Source of the DNA: Streptacidiphilus melanogenes
GTDB taxonomy: Bacteria; Actinomycetota; Actinomycetes; Streptomycetales; Streptomycetaceae
Reading direction: 5' to 3'
Assembly: GCF_000787835.1 (NCBI RefSeq)
Contig: NZ_BBPP01000009.1
Location: 20,704-84,703, forward strand
Length of the DNA: 64,000 nt
Shown: piece after piece, positions 42,387 to 51,656 of the stretch
Position numbering within the stretch: the stretch's first letter is position 1
How the letters are laid out: each line of letters starts with the position of its first letter
Notes under the pieces: model-generated
Seen by the model: only the letters and a program-made list of their open reading frames with translations
What the model was told of the DNA's origin: nothing
The model's database searches: none
Translations under genes and position numbers: made by a program

Positions 42387-43949
42387 TTGAGCACTGCTGG
42401 CACCGGCGCATCATCGCGGTACCTGGTCCTCGCAGCGATGATCTTCGCTGTCGCGATGACCTTCATCGACCAGACCATCGTGTCGATCGCGGTCCCCGAG
42501 ATCCAGCGCGAACTCGGCCTGACCGCGACCGGCGTGCAGTGGGCGGTCAACGCCTACCTGCTGACGCTGGCCGCCTTCTTCGCCTTCGGCGGCAGGCTGG
42601 CCGACACCGTCGGGCACCGCAAGATGGTCGTACTCGGTGTCCTGCTCTTTGCCGGCGCCTCGGCCTGCTGCGGGTTCACGCCCAAGGGCGACTTCGCGGA
42701 GGCCTGGCTCATCACCTTCCGGGCCGTTCAGGGACTCGGCGGAGCGATCATGTTCCCCGCGGCACTCGCCATCGTGGTCCAGAGTTTCGCCCTGCGGGAA
42801 CGCGGCCGGGCGCTGGCGCTGTTCTTCGGCATCGCCGGCGGCCTGACGGCCATCGGACCGGTCCTGGGCGGTTACCTGACCCAGTGGACCTGGCGTGCCA
42901 TCTTCTGGGTCAACCTGCCGGTGGCGGCGATCGCACTGATCCTCATCGCGGTCTCCAGACCGGAGACCGAAAGCCGGCCCGCCCGAATGGACTACCGCGG
43001 CCTGGCCCTGATCGTCAGCGGGGTCGGCTTGAGCGTGTTCGGCTTCCAGCAGTCCCAGACGTGGGGCTGGTCGAACCCCGCGATCGGCCTGTGCATCGCC
43101 CTGGGCATCCTGCTCCTGGTCGCCTTCGTGCTCGTCGAGAAGCGCACCGCATCGCCGCTCATCCAAGTGGACATCTTCCGGATCCGGGCCTTCGCCGCGC
43201 AGAACCTCGTGCTCGGCATCTCCATGCTCGTCTTCGTCCCGGTGTTCTTCTTCTCCAGTGAGTACGCGCAGATCGCCCTGGGCGACTCCTCCTCGGAAGC
43301 CGGAATCTTCCTGCTCTACTTCTTCATCGGGTTCGTGATCGCCTCCCAGCTGGGCGGCCGCATGCTCGACCGCATCGGCGCGAAACGGCCGGTGGTCCTC
43401 GGCTGCGTCCTGGCCGCCGTCGGGTTCTACCTGTGGGCCCGCGACGCGACCACGCTCAGCTTCAGCTCGCAGCAGTGGGACGTGGTCCTGGCCGGCGCCG
43501 GGATGGGCTTCATGCTCAGCCCCGCGAGCACCGATGCGGTCAACCGGGCCTCACGACTGTCCTACGGCGAGGCGACCGGCATCACCCAGACGGTCCGCAA
43601 CTACGCGGCCAGCCTGGGGCTGGCGATCCTCGGCACCGTTCTCGTCACCGAGCTGCGCTCCCAGGTCACCGGATCCCTGATCGCCCAGGGCGTGCCCTCG
43701 GCGCAGGCGGCCTCACAGGCGGCGCACCTCTCCCAGCTCCAGTCCAGTGGCACGTCGAGCACCGCGGCGATCCCGCACTTCTTCCGCGTCGACTTCGCGC
43801 ACGCGACGCAGACCGTCCTGTACTGGATGGCCGCCATCATGGCGGTGGCCGCAGTCGCCGCGATCGCGGGCCTTAGACCGGGGCTCCAGGCCGACAGCGT
43901 GGCCGAGGAACGCCCGGAGACGGCAACCGAGCAAGATCACACCCGGTGA
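42387..43949 (+). CDS. MFS transporter, DHA2 (14-helix) drug:proton antiporter family
   Basis: This 520-residue integral membrane protein has about 14 helices. Motif A is read in FGGRLADTVGHRKMV, and AMTFIDQTIVSIAVPEIQREL in helix 1 holds the acidic D(I)Q signature of DHA2. GPVLGGYLTQWTWRAIFWVNLP is motif C. These pump drugs or natural products in exchange for protons. TTG 42387 with GGGAG 7 bases upstream is the likely start; a GTG at 42306 would add 27 poor-bias residues. No adjacent TetR regulator is seen. Confidence 0.9.
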   Translation: MSTAGTGASSRYLVLAAMIFAVAMTFIDQTIVSIAVPEIQRELGLTATGVQWAVNAYLLTLAAFFAFGGRLADTVGHRKMVVLGVLLFAGASACCGFTPKGDFAEAWLITFRAVQGLGGAIMFPAALAIVVQSFALRERGRALALFFGIAGGLTAIGPVLGGYLTQWTWRAIFWVNLPVAAIALILIAVSRPETESRPARMDYRGLALIVSGVGLSVFGFQQSQTWGWSNPAIGLCIALGILLLVAFVLVEKRTASPLIQVDIFRIRAFAAQNLVLGISMLVFVPVFFFSSEYAQIALGDSSSEAGIFLLYFFIGFVIASQLGGRMLDRIGAKRPVVLGCVLAAVGFYLWARDATTLSFSSQQWDVVLAGAGMGFMLSPASTDAVNRASRLSYGEATGITQTVRNYAASLGLAILGTVLVTELRSQVTGSLIAQGVPSAQAASQAAHLSQLQSSGTSSTAAIPHFFRVDFAHATQTVLYWMAAIMAVAAVAAIAGLRPGLQADSVAEERPETATEQDHTR

Positions 43950-44011
43950 GCCGGCGCCCGTTCAGATCCTCGCACGCGTCAGTCTCAGGGAGTCCTGGGG
44001 CCGTGTTCGGA

Positions 44012-44608
44012 TCAGCGGGCGACCGAGATAGCGAAGGGCGTGAGCCCGCTGGACCGGATCACGTGGGGGACGAACAGGATCGCGGCCTCTGTTGCGCGGG
44101 CGGTCTGGATTCCGCCGAGATCGGTGATCCACTCTGTGCGCCAGCCGAGGCCGGTGAGCAGTTCGCGGACGGTCTGCTTGGCCTGCGGGTCCTCGCCGGA
44201 GAGGAAAGCGGTCGGCGGCTGGGTGAGCGTGTCCGGAGCGGTCATCACCGGGAAGAGCATGGTGTTGAGTGTCTTGACGACGCTGGTTTCGGGGAGCGCC
44301 TCTTGGAGCTGTTCGGCAAGGCTGGAGCCGGGGTAGAGCAGGTCGGCGGGCAGTCCGTCCGGTCCGTCGGTGGTGGCGTTGGAGACGTCGACGAGGATCT
44401 TGCCCCGCAGTTCCGCGCGCAGGGCGGCGAGACGCTCCAGTGAGCCGGCGCCCGGGGTGGCGTTGATGACGATCCGGGCTGCCCGGGCAGCGTCGGCGCC
44501 GGCGCCCGGCGTGCGGTCCGCCACGGTCACCTGATGCCCTGCCCGGGCAAGGGCGGCGGCCAGGTTGCCGCCGACGCGGCCGTTTCCGAGTACGGCGATG
44601 TCGTTCAC
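44012..44608 (-). CDS. NADP(H)/F420-type reductase, NAD(P)-binding (FNO-like)
   Basis: This 198-residue protein has the Rossmann motif IAVLGNGRVGGNLAAALARAGH (about 4-25). NATPGAGSL, DVSNATTDG and VVKTLNTM follow, as in F420H2:NADP oxidoreductase-like and related NADPH-binding reductases. It could reduce a cofactor or a small ketone. It runs in the same direction as the phosphatase-like gene upstream (36-base gap), suggesting one operon. Confidence 0.87.
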   Translation of the reverse strand: MNDIAVLGNGRVGGNLAAALARAGHQVTVADRTPGAGADAARAARIVINATPGAGSLERLAALRAELRGKILVDVSNATTDGPDGLPADLLYPGSSLAEQLQEALPETSVVKTLNTMLFPVMTAPDTLTQPPTAFLSGEDPQAKQTVRELLTGLGWRTEWITDLGGIQTARATEAAILFVPHVIRSSGLTPFAISVAR

Positions 44609-44644
44609 GTGGATTCGTTCCTCTTGGTGGGTTCTCGTTTGGGG

Positions 44645-45466
44645 TCAGCGCGAGAGCGTCGATGCGGCTTCGGCGTGGACGCCGGGTGCGGCGGCCAGGA
44701 AGCTGCCGCTCTGCGGGGTCCAGGGGCGGCCCTGGGCATCGGAGATCCGCCCGGCGGCCTCGGTGACGAGCAGCGCGCCGGGGAGCAGGTCCGCCCGAGC
44801 GCCGGCGAACTGCCAGAAGGCGTCGATCCGGCCGGCGGCCACGTTCAGCAGGTGCAGCGTTGCGGGCACGGCGGTGCGCACGACGAGCGCGTCGAAGAGC
44901 ATCGCGGTGATCGAGGACCCGACGCGTCGCACGACCTTCTCGTCCTCGTCCGGCCGGGCCTGGCTGGTGGCCACGATGCTCAGGGAGAGGTCCGTGGTCC
45001 GGGAGACGCGCAGCGGGCGGCCGTCGAGGTGGGCGCCTGCGCCGGTGAGCGCGGTGTAGGTCTCGCCGGCCAGCGGGAGGTGCACCACGGTGAGGACCGG
45101 CTGGTTGTCGCGCACGAGGGTGGCGGTGACCGCCCATTCCGGCAGGGCGTGCAGGTGGTTGACGTTGCCTTCGGCCGGATCCACGACCCACCATTCGCCG
45201 GGCGGCAGCGCGCCGCCGTCGAGCTCGTCCTCCACCCATCCGGCCTGCGGGCGCAGTTCCGTGAGAGCCGGGCGCAGGATGTCAAGGGCGGTGTCGTCGT
45301 TGGCGGCGAGCGCGCGCATCAGCTCGTCGCGGGTCTGGTAGCGGACCACGTCGCCGAAGCGCTCGCACAGCGCCGAACCGGCAGCGCGCACGGCGATCGC
45401 GGTCCGGTCGAGGAGGTCGGCGTCCAAGGCGGCGACGTCGGCGGTGGTCCGAAGCGTTTCGGACAT
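44645..45466 (-). CDS. inositol monophosphatase-like protein with altered metal motif
   Basis: This 273-residue protein has the IMPase fold: EDELDGG near 79-84 and VVDPAEGNVNHLHALPEWAVT at 94-114. Family members carry DP-x-DGTxN; here the second Asp is Glu (E99) and Thr-Asn is replaced by Asn-Val-Asn. The C-terminal GARADLLPGALLVTEAAGR fits the motif with the last metal ligand (D). Activity may be weak, changed or lost. The start at 45466 faces the LysR gene; it is first of a probable two-gene operon. Confidence 0.82.
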   Translation of the reverse strand: MSETLRTTADVAALDADLLDRTAIAVRAAGSALCERFGDVVRYQTRDELMRALAANDDTALDILRPALTELRPQAGWVEDELDGGALPPGEWWVVDPAEGNVNHLHALPEWAVTATLVRDNQPVLTVVHLPLAGETYTALTGAGAHLDGRPLRVSRTTDLSLSIVATSQARPDEDEKVVRRVGSSITAMLFDALVVRTAVPATLHLLNVAAGRIDAFWQFAGARADLLPGALLVTEAAGRISDAQGRPWTPQSGSFLAAAPGVHAEAASTLSR

Positions 45467-45604
45467 GGCGAACTCCCTTGTGAAATAAGAGGTGATGAGG
45501 CCGTTCGGGCCGAACTGTGCGCTCTGTTCAGCGCTCTGGTCTCGAAGGTATACAGCCCATGGATTAACTTCAAATGCATGTAAGACACGACTAGGATTAC
45601 TCGC
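45467..45604. promoter_or_regulatory. LysR-type divergent promoter region
   Basis: 138 bases between the phosphatase-like gene and the LysR gene. It has AT-rich patches (about 45555-45590) and a short palindrome ATGCAT at about 45576, with TTCAAATGCATGTAAG around it as a T-N11-A-like half-dyad. Likely LysR binding site; the exact box is not certain. Confidence 0.4.
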
Positions 45605-46513
45605 ATGCAATTGGATTTGAACCTGCTCGCCGCGCTCGATGCGCTGCTGGAGGAGGGCAGTGTGGCCGGGGCGGCCGCGCGCCTGCATGTCACCGCTCCC
45701 GCGATGAGTCGGAGTCTGGGCCGGATCCGGCGTACGACCGGGGATCAGATCCTGGTGCGCACCGGCCGCTCGATGACCCCGACGCCGTACGCGATCGCCG
45801 TCCGGGAACAGGTCCACCAGCTGCTGCACCAGGTTCAGGGGGTGCTGGCACCGAGCCGTGAACTCGATCTGGCGACGTTGGAGCGCACCTTCACACTCCG
45901 TTGGCATGACTCCCTGGTCGCCGTGAGCGGTCCTGCACTGCTCTCGGCCGTGCGTACCCAGGCGCCAGGCGTGCAGTTGCGCTTCGTGGCGGAATCGAGC
46001 ATCGACACCCCCGAGTTGAGGCGCGGCGAAGTGGACCTGGAGGCGAACGCCAATCGCCCGGGCGCACCGGACATCCATGCCGAGAACGTGGGCGGGACCC
46101 GCCTCGTCGTCGTGGTGAGACAGGGGCACCCCCTCACCCGCGTCAGGACCGTCACGGCGAAGCTGTACGCCGCCGCTGAGCACGTGACCGTCTCGCGACG
46201 CGGAAACCTCAGCAACGCACTCGACGACGCCCTGGCGCAGCTCGGCCTCACTCGCCGCGTGGTGGCGACCGTGCCCACGGAAGCCGCCGCGCTGGAGTTC
46301 GCGCGTGGCTCCGATCTCCTGGTCTGCGTCCCTGAGGCCACCACGCGGTCGGTGGTGGCCGACCTCGGCCTGGTCGTGCTCCCCCTCCCGCTCGAACTGC
46401 CCTCCGCACCGGTATTCCTGTCCTGGCATCAGCGCTACGACACCGACCACGCCCACGCCTGGCTGCGCGGGCTGGCTCGAACCGCGCTGGCCCTGGGCGC
46501 AGGGCCGTCGTAG
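45605..46513 (+). CDS. LysR family transcriptional regulator
   Basis: This 302-residue regulator has the N-terminal winged helix MQLDLNLLAALDALLEEGSVAGAAARLHVTAPAMSRSLGRIR (about 1-42), given by its blocks LDLNLLAALDALLEEG and AAARLHVTAPAMSRSL. The periplasmic-binding-like effector domain follows (VVVVRQGHPLTR region). It is divergent from the IMPase-like/reductase operon and is its probable activator. The start ATG at 45605 fits the family. Confidence 0.93.
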   Translation: MQLDLNLLAALDALLEEGSVAGAAARLHVTAPAMSRSLGRIRRTTGDQILVRTGRSMTPTPYAIAVREQVHQLLHQVQGVLAPSRELDLATLERTFTLRWHDSLVAVSGPALLSAVRTQAPGVQLRFVAESSIDTPELRRGEVDLEANANRPGAPDIHAENVGGTRLVVVVRQGHPLTRVRTVTAKLYAAAEHVTVSRRGNLSNALDDALAQLGLTRRVVATVPTEAAALEFARGSDLLVCVPEATTRSVVADLGLVVLPLPLELPSAPVFLSWHQRYDTDHAHAWLRGLARTALALGAGPS

Positions 46514-46738
46514 TCGGTGGGCCCAGCTCGCCCGGCCGCCTCCAGGCCGGTGAGCAGGTTGAGCAAGCCGGCAGGGGCGTTGCTCAGATCCTCACTGAGC
46601 CCGTGGGCCCCGGGGTGGTCACGTGGTGTGCCGGCGTGAGAACCCCGGGACCGTCGTGAGGAGGACCCCGAAGACTGGAGCGCCGCCATTCGAGTGGGCC
46701 ACGGGTCCCGAGGAAAGCCACGGGGAACGTCTGAACTT

Positions 46739-46966
46739 ATGAACCAGCGAACCCACATCAAGACGACGGTCCCCAACGGACTCGTCGACGACGCAAAGGC
46801 GATCTTGCAAAGCCTGACGGGGAGGGAGCCAAGCTGGACGCTTCGGATCGACTCACAGACAACCTTCGTCGGGACCGAAGTGCCTGGGGACCAAACCGTG
46901 GACGTGGAGGAGATCCTCTCCGGGATCGACACGGACATCGAGTTCGTCGTGCAGCTCACCCAGTAG
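46739..46966 (+). CDS. small hypothetical protein
   Basis: This 75-residue protein (MNQRTHIKTTVPNG..., SWTLRIDSQTTFVGTEV, VEEILSGIDTDIEFVVQLTQ) has alternating hydrophobic and polar residues suggestive of a small beta/alpha fold. Acidic overall, no Cys. Unknown family. The start at 46739 follows a leader with no bias. Confidence 0.6.
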   Translation: MNQRTHIKTTVPNGLVDDAKAILQSLTGREPSWTLRIDSQTTFVGTEVPGDQTVDVEEILSGIDTDIEFVVQLTQ

Positions 46967-47173
46967 CAAGCAAGCCCTGCGACTCAAAGTGGGGGTCCGG
47001 CGCCATCTGCATCCGAACCAGTCTCGTTCGCCGACGGCAGGGCGGTGGATAGCCCTGCGGCCGGTGTGGTGCGGGCGAACGTTGTGCTTGGTCCAGGCGC
47101 TACGGAACTCCTCGCAGACCAGGGCGGTGCCGAGCGTCATGGCGCAGATCGTCCACGATGGACTGATCTCCCG
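46967..47173. other. 207 bp with no supported gene
   Basis: A minus-strand stretch (about 46990-47140) encodes LVCEEFRSAWTKHNVRPHH with fair codon bias but no family. It may be a remnant. Nothing else is seen. Confidence 0.3.
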
Positions 47174-47941
47174 TTAGGCAGGGTCCGTATGGCGGACCGA
47201 CTCGGATACCTCGTCCGGTCCCGGCGCGCGGAGGAGCAGGAAGGAGGTGTGGCGCCGCAGCGTGAAGCCGATGGACTCGTAGAGCCGGATGGCGCCTGTG
47301 TTGGTGGCGGCCGCGTGCAGGAACGGGGTCTCCCCGCGTTCCCTGATGCCGGCGGCAACGGCGCGCACCAGGCGGGTTGCCAGGCCCTGGCCGCGGTGGC
47401 CGGGGTCGGTGCACACCGCGCTGATCTCGGTCCAGCCGGGCGGATGCAGCCGTTCTCCCGCCATCGCGATCAGACGGCCGTCCCGGCGGATGCCCAGGTA
47501 GGTGCCCAGCTCGACAGTGCGGGGCAGAAACGGCCCGGGTCGGGTCAGACCGACGAGATCGAGCATGTCCGGCACGTCGTCAGGACCGAGGCGGATCGCC
47601 TCCGGAGCCGGTTCCGCGCGCAGCGCGGTGTCGACGAGCTGGACGCCCTGGCCCGACTCCACGATCTGCCAGCCCTCAGGTGGTGCGGTGATGGCTCCGT
47701 TGACGGGGGTCACGTTGCCGGGCCCGACCAGCGCGGCGAGGTCGTGCCACGCGCGGGGGTCGTCCGGGTCGGCGAGCGCGGTGAACGGGGAGATGTCGAC
47801 GGGGTAGCGGGCCGCGTGGCCGAGGCGCTCGGCGAGGTGGGCGTGCGGGCCGGTGAGCGCGGCCCAGGCGGGGTTGTCGAGTGGGTGAGGCGGCGGGCCG
47901 AGGCGATCTGGCGACTGCGGCGAGTGGACGCGGGTGGACAT
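47174..47941 (-). CDS. GNAT family N-acetyltransferase, organosulfur operon
   Basis: This 255-residue protein has the acetyl-CoA site in the C-terminal half: VCTDPGHRGQGLATRLVRAVAAGIRERG (Q/R-x-x-G-x-G/A with R and G residues, about 184-206). HAAATNTGAIRLYESIGFTLRR follows. The N-terminal half is less conserved. It is the last gene of the minus-strand ABC operon, 100 bases after the substrate-binding protein. In Bacillus ytm/yxe operons an acetyltransferase in the same position N-acetylates S-alkyl-cysteines before oxidation; that role is inferred here. Start at 47941 (ATG). Confidence 0.88.
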   Translation of the reverse strand: MSTRVHSPQSPDRLGPPPHPLDNPAWAALTGPHAHLAERLGHAARYPVDISPFTALADPDDPRAWHDLAALVGPGNVTPVNGAITAPPEGWQIVESGQGVQLVDTALRAEPAPEAIRLGPDDVPDMLDLVGLTRPGPFLPRTVELGTYLGIRRDGRLIAMAGERLHPPGWTEISAVCTDPGHRGQGLATRLVRAVAAGIRERGETPFLHAAATNTGAIRLYESIGFTLRRHTSFLLLRAPGPDEVSESVRHTDPA

Positions 47942-48041
47942 GGTGGTGCGGGTCTCCCTCACGCAAGGGGGCAAGGGGCGGACCCCGGAGGTACCGGGGT
48001 CCGCCTGTCGGAGGCGTCGGCGCGCAGATGGACGCGGGTAG

Positions 48042-49070
48042 TCAGGCGTTGGTGAGCGGCAGACCGGGCGGGTTGATCTGCGAGGTGGGGACGGCCTCGT
48101 TGGAGAGGTTCCAGGCGGTCAGCCACGTGGCGTACTGACCGTTCTTGATGAGGTAGTTGATGGCATCGGCGATCGGCTTGACCAACCCGCTGTCCTTCTT
48201 GGTGGTCGCGGCGATCAGCCCTTGAAGCGTCGCGCCGGCGCCGGAGTAGGTGCCGGCGTTGCGGGTCGGGTTGGGGGTCTTGGCATCCTGGGCGATCTGG
48301 TAGGCGATGCCGGGGTTGGGGCCGAAATAGGCGTCGATCTTGCCGCCGACCAGGGCCAGGTGCGTGGCGTTGTCGTCGGGGAAGTACTTGATCGTGAGCT
48401 GCTTGCCGGCGGCCTTCAGCTTGGCCTGCCACTCCAGCAGGATCTTCTCCTGGTTGGTGCCGGCGCCGACCGCGACGGTCCTGCCCGCGAGAGCGGTGTA
48501 GTCGCCGTCGAAGTTCCAGGTGCTGCTCTTGGTGACCTCGAAGGCGAGGTTGTCCTCGCGGTAGGAGGCGAAGTCGTACTTCTTCTTTCGCTCCTCGGTG
48601 TCGGTGATGTTGGAGAAGCCGACGTCGGTGCGGCCGCTGTCGATGCCGACGAAGAGGTTGTCCCAGGTGGAGTTCTGCACGACGGGCTTGAGGCCGAGGA
48701 CGGCGGCGACCAGACGGCCGAAGTCGGGCTCCGATCCGGTGAGCGTCTGCTGGTCGCTGCCGACGAACGCGAGCGGCGGGAATCCGGCGGGCAGCGCCCC
48801 GACGCCGATGACCAGTTGGCCGCTCTTGGCCACGGAGGCCGGCAGTTCGGCGTGGAGGGAGGCGACCTCGGCGACCTTGATGTCCGTCTTCGTGCCCGCT
48901 CCGTTGGCGAGGGCAGCGACCGTGACCGCGCCGGTCGACGCGTTGTCCGCGGAGGTGGCGGCAGCGGATGAGGCGGCGCTGCCGCAGGCGGCGAGGCCCA
49001 CGCTCAGCGCGGTGGCGGCGGTTCCTGCGGACAGGCTGCGGAGGACTCTGCTGGTGTGGGTGCTGGGCAT
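48042..49070 (-). CDS. ABC transporter substrate-binding lipoprotein (amino-acid type)
   Basis: This 342-residue family 3 solute-binding protein has a lipoprotein signal (LSVGLAAC, lipidated C29) and a linker. The two-lobed domain begins with LVIGVGALPAGFPPLAF, then VGFSNITDTEERKKKYDF, and DAYFGPNPGIAYQIA in lobe 2. The aromatic and acidic residues fit binding of amino acids. It is the third gene in the minus-strand operon, 70 bases after the ATPase stop. With the GNAT and the monooxygenases opposite, a cysteine or S-alkyl-cysteine ligand is suspected. Start ATG 49070. Confidence 0.93.
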   Translation of the reverse strand: MPSTHTSRVLRSLSAGTAATALSVGLAACGSAASSAAATSADNASTGAVTVAALANGAGTKTDIKVAEVASLHAELPASVAKSGQLVIGVGALPAGFPPLAFVGSDQQTLTGSEPDFGRLVAAVLGLKPVVQNSTWDNLFVGIDSGRTDVGFSNITDTEERKKKYDFASYREDNLAFEVTKSSTWNFDGDYTALAGRTVAVGAGTNQEKILLEWQAKLKAAGKQLTIKYFPDDNATHLALVGGKIDAYFGPNPGIAYQIAQDAKTPNPTRNAGTYSGAGATLQGLIAATTKKDSGLVKPIADAINYLIKNGQYATWLTAWNLSNEAVPTSQINPPGLPLTNA

Positions 49071-49140
49071 GACGGTTCCTTGCTTGCTCGGTGGCCGGTG
49101 CTGGGGATGCACGGGTCGGGGTGGCGGTCGGTGGCTCGGT

Positions 49141-49950
49141 TCAGAGGACCCTGCTCAGGAACTCCCTGGTGCGGGGATGCTGCGGGTGGTCCAACACCTC
49201 GCTCGGCGTGCCCTGTTCGAGGATCCGGCCGCCGTCCATGAAGACGACGCGGTCAGCGACCTCGCGGGCGAAGCCGATCTCGTGGGTGACGATGACGAGG
49301 GTGGTGCCGCCGGCGGCCAGGTCCTTGATGACGGCGAGCACTTCGCCGACCAGTTCGGGGTCGAGCGCCGAGGTGGGCTCGTCGAAGAGGATGACGCCCG
49401 GCCGCAGCGCGAGCGCCCGGGCGATCGCAACCCGCTGCTGCTGTCCGCCGGACAGCTGCCGCGGATAGGCGTTGGCCTTCTCGCCCAGGCCCACTCGGCC
49501 GAGCAGGGTGCGTGCCAGCTGCTGCGCGTCGGGCTTGCGCAGTTGACCGGTCGCGACGGGGGCGGCGGCGACGTTGTCCAGGACGGTGAGGTGCGGGAAG
49601 AGGTTGAAGTTCTGGAAGACGAAGCCGATCCGACCGCGTTGGGCCAGGATCTGGCGCTCGCTCAGTTCACGCAGCCGACCGCGGTGCCAACGGACGCCGA
49701 TGGGTTCGCCGCCCAGGCTGACGTGGCCGAGCTGCGGCTGCTCCAGGTGGTTGATCACGCGGAGGAGGGTGGACTTCCCGGACCCTGAGGGGCCGATGAT
49801 GGCCGTCACCTCGCCCGGGGACACGGTGAGGTCGATTCCGTCGAGGACCCGGTGGCCTCCGTACCACTTGTGGACGCCGCGGACCTCGACCGCGACGGCT
49901 GCGGTGTCCGCGTCCAGGGGGATGTCCAACTCGGGCTTCAGGATGCTCAT
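49141..49950 (-). CDS. amino-acid ABC transporter ATP-binding protein
   Basis: This 269-residue ABC ATPase has Walker [11 protein letters not shown]-loop [13 protein letters not shown], signature LSGGQQQR, Walker [14 protein letters not shown] and switch [14 protein letters not shown], all intact. It fits the polar amino-acid family (GlnQ/TcyC type). The ATG at 49950 overlaps the permease stop (ATGA), so it is translated together with it. It powers uptake of the ligand bound by the neighbouring lipoprotein. Confidence 0.95.
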   Translation of the reverse strand: MSILKPELDIPLDADTAAVAVEVRGVHKWYGGHRVLDGIDLTVSPGEVTAIIGPSGSGKSTLLRVINHLEQPQLGHVSLGGEPIGVRWHRGRLRELSERQILAQRGRIGFVFQNFNLFPHLTVLDNVAAAPVATGQLRKPDAQQLARTLLGRVGLGEKANAYPRQLSGGQQQRVAIARALALRPGVILFDEPTSALDPELVGEVLAVIKDLAAGGTTLVIVTHEIGFAREVADRVVFMDGGRILEQGTPSEVLDHPQHPRTREFLSRVL

Positions 49951-50972
49951 GACGCGGTCTCCTTCCGGATACGGGCGATCAGGGCGGTCAGCGTGGTGCG
50001 CAGGCGCTGCAGCGGGGTCGGTGGCAGGGTCCGCAGGGCGCCGCGCGCGTAGTGGCGTTCGACGTAGAACTGGACCACCGAGATGACGCTGGTGAGAATC
50101 ACGTACCAGACGGTGGCGACCAGCAGCAGCGGCACGATGTCGCCCGGGTAGGTGCTGCCCATGCTCTGCACCGAGCCGAACAGGTCCAGCAGTGAGACGT
50201 AGAAGACCAGCGAGGTGCTCTTGACCAGGCCGATCAGCTGGTTGACGTAGGAGGGGACGATGGCGCGCAGCGCCTGCGGGAAGACGATCCGGGTGAACTG
50301 GTAGCGCCGGGGCAGGCCGAGGGCGGCGGCGGCCTCGTGCTGGCCCTGGTCGACGGAGAGGATGCCGGCGCGCACCACCTCGGCGGCGTAGGCGGCCTCG
50401 TTGAGGCTCAGCCCGACGACGGCGATCACCATGTCGGTGGCCAGCTTCGACTCGTCGACGTGCCAGAAGGCCGGCCCGAAGGGCACGCCGAGGCTCAACG
50501 TGCGGTACAGGGCACTGAAGTTGTAGAGGAAGAGCAGCACCACGATCAGCGGCACCGAGCGGAACAGCCAGACGTAGACCCAGCTGGTGGCGCGCAGCAC
50601 CGGGCTGCGCGAGAGCCGCGCCAGCGCGAGCACGACGCCGCCCGCGAGGCCCAGCACGGCGCTGTAGGCCGCGACCTCCAAGGTGATGGCGAGCCCGTCG
50701 GTGATGACCGGTCGGGCGAACCAGTACTGGAAGCGGTCCCACTGGTAGAAGGGATTGGTCGCCAGCCCGTGGACGACCTGGGCGAGAAGCACCAGCGCCA
50801 CCGCGCTGGCGATCCATCGGCCCGGACGGCGCAACGGGATCACCCGCTGCGTGGACGGTGCGTCCGCGGCGTGCGTGGCCGCGGCCTGCGCCGCGGCGAG
50901 TCGTCCGGGTGGATCAGCGTCACGGCGAGGAGCCGTGTCCGGGGGAACGGCAGGGGCAAGCGAGTCGCTCAT
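49947..50972 (-). CDS. amino-acid ABC transporter permease
   Basis: This 341-residue membrane protein has a Pro/Asp-rich N-terminal tail of about 45 residues and five to six helices. The EAA-type loop [29 protein letters not shown] (the binding site for the ATPase; about 212-240) is followed by [22 protein letters not shown]. It resembles HisMQ/GlnP or cystine TcyB permeases. The start ATG 50972 has GGAG 8 bases upstream. It is the first full gene of the minus-strand operon, downstream of the 44-residue leader peptide. Confidence 0.92.
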   Translation of the reverse strand: MSDSLAPAVPPDTAPRRDADPPGRLAAAQAAATHAADAPSTQRVIPLRRPGRWIASAVALVLLAQVVHGLATNPFYQWDRFQYWFARPVITDGLAITLEVAAYSAVLGLAGGVVLALARLSRSPVLRATSWVYVWLFRSVPLIVVLLFLYNFSALYRTLSLGVPFGPAFWHVDESKLATDMVIAVVGLSLNEAAYAAEVVRAGILSVDQGQHEAAAALGLPRRYQFTRIVFPQALRAIVPSYVNQLIGLVKSTSLVFYVSLLDLFGSVQSMGSTYPGDIVPLLLVATVWYVILTSVISVVQFYVERHYARGALRTLPPTPLQRLRTTLTALIARIRKETAS

Positions 50973-51000
50973 GTGTGAACTCCGGCCAGGGCGGGGGGCG

Positions 51001-51020
51001 GTGCCCGTGCCGACGGGCAC
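51001..51020. repeat. perfect hairpin in the transporter-operon leader
   Basis: GTGCCCGT (51001-51008) pairs with ACGGGCAC (51013-51020) around GCCG. It lies between the leader-peptide stop and the permease start and may be part of an attenuation structure. Confidence 0.45.
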
Positions 51021-51123
51021 CGCCACAGCGGCGGAAGGATGCCGTACCGGGGCGCGCCGGGGCACGCCGCACCGGGGGCGGGCGGCAGGGATGCACGCGG
51101 TGCAGGGCACGCGTGGAGGTACG

Positions 51124-51144
51124 TCCCGGCCGGACGGGCCGGGA
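51124..51144 (-). terminator. attenuator-like hairpin just after the leader peptide
   Basis: TCCCGGCC (51124-51131) pairs perfectly with GGCCGGGA (51137-51144) with a 5-base loop. In the minus-strand transcript it begins 6 bases after the leader-peptide stop and 150 bases before the permease start, a position suited to attenuation. There is no U tract. Confidence 0.5.
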
Positions 51145-51150
51145 AAGCTG

Positions 51151-51285
51151 TCAGCTCTGACGGGGAGAGCAGTCAGCGCCCGTACACAGGGCGCTGTTGA
51201 CCCTCAGCAGGTCGACGGCGCGGTTCAGGAACGCGGCAGCGCGACCGCGGTGGCGGCTTGCGGCCGTCCCCGGAGCTGCGTGCAT
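51151..51285 (-). CDS. putative leader peptide of the ABC transporter operon
   Basis: This 44-codon ORF is on the transporter strand: ATG 51285, then a basic run (SRHRGRAAAFLN), then RAVDLLRVNSALCTGADC, ending at TGA 51151. AAGGG lies before the ATG. The DL-x-RV-x-SALC block is the hallmark I recall of actinobacterial leader peptides upstream of sulfur-assimilation genes. Ribosome pausing at the Cys codons is thought to relieve attenuation there. It contains two Cys. No enzyme activity is expected. Confidence 0.7.
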   Translation of the reverse strand: MHAAPGTAASRHRGRAAAFLNRAVDLLRVNSALCTGADCSPRQS

Positions 51286-51656
51286 CGCCGTCACCCTTGC
51301 CGTTCCGCCCCGAGGGGCATCGCGCTTACCGACACTTCGGTCCGGTCCTCACCTGGGGCACCCCGCCGCGTGGGGAGGGTTGCCGGTCAGCAAGCCAGGG
51401 CTTGTCACTGACACTCATGACCGTGCTGGTCGGCAAAGCTAGATCGCTGATCCGGCGGATGTCAACGTCGGGCCGAGGCGTGAGATCGGGCTCCGGTCAG
51501 GGAGCGTCAAAACCGTTCGGTCAAGCGCTCGTTGAGAAGGGTCGGCGCACGGTCGGGGCCGCCGCCCGAGTGATCGTTGGCTTTTCAACGGGATTGTGTC
51601 GGACGGCGCTGTCGGGTTACGGTGCAAACCAATCGACCGGGACGGAGGTGACGAGA
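51286..51656. promoter_or_regulatory. divergent control region of the sulfur locus
   Basis: About 370 bases between the two leader peptides. It has a perfect inverted repeat CAAGCC-AG-GGCTTG (51391-51404) and an overlapping TGTCA-C-TGACA dyad (51403-51413). Both lie roughly midway between the two operons and could be operators. Promoters are expected in both directions; the exact -10/-35 were not resolved. Confidence 0.5.

Noticed and set aside
46853..47140. Minus-strand frame with LVCEEFRSAWTKHN
   Set aside because: Codon bias is fair but there is no start, the frame overlaps a better ORF, and no family match is certain.
49141..50817. Long minus-strand frame of 558 codons covering ATPase and part of the permease
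   Set aside because: The N-terminal part is the wrong frame for the permease. The ATPase starts at ATG 49950, overlapping the permease stop.
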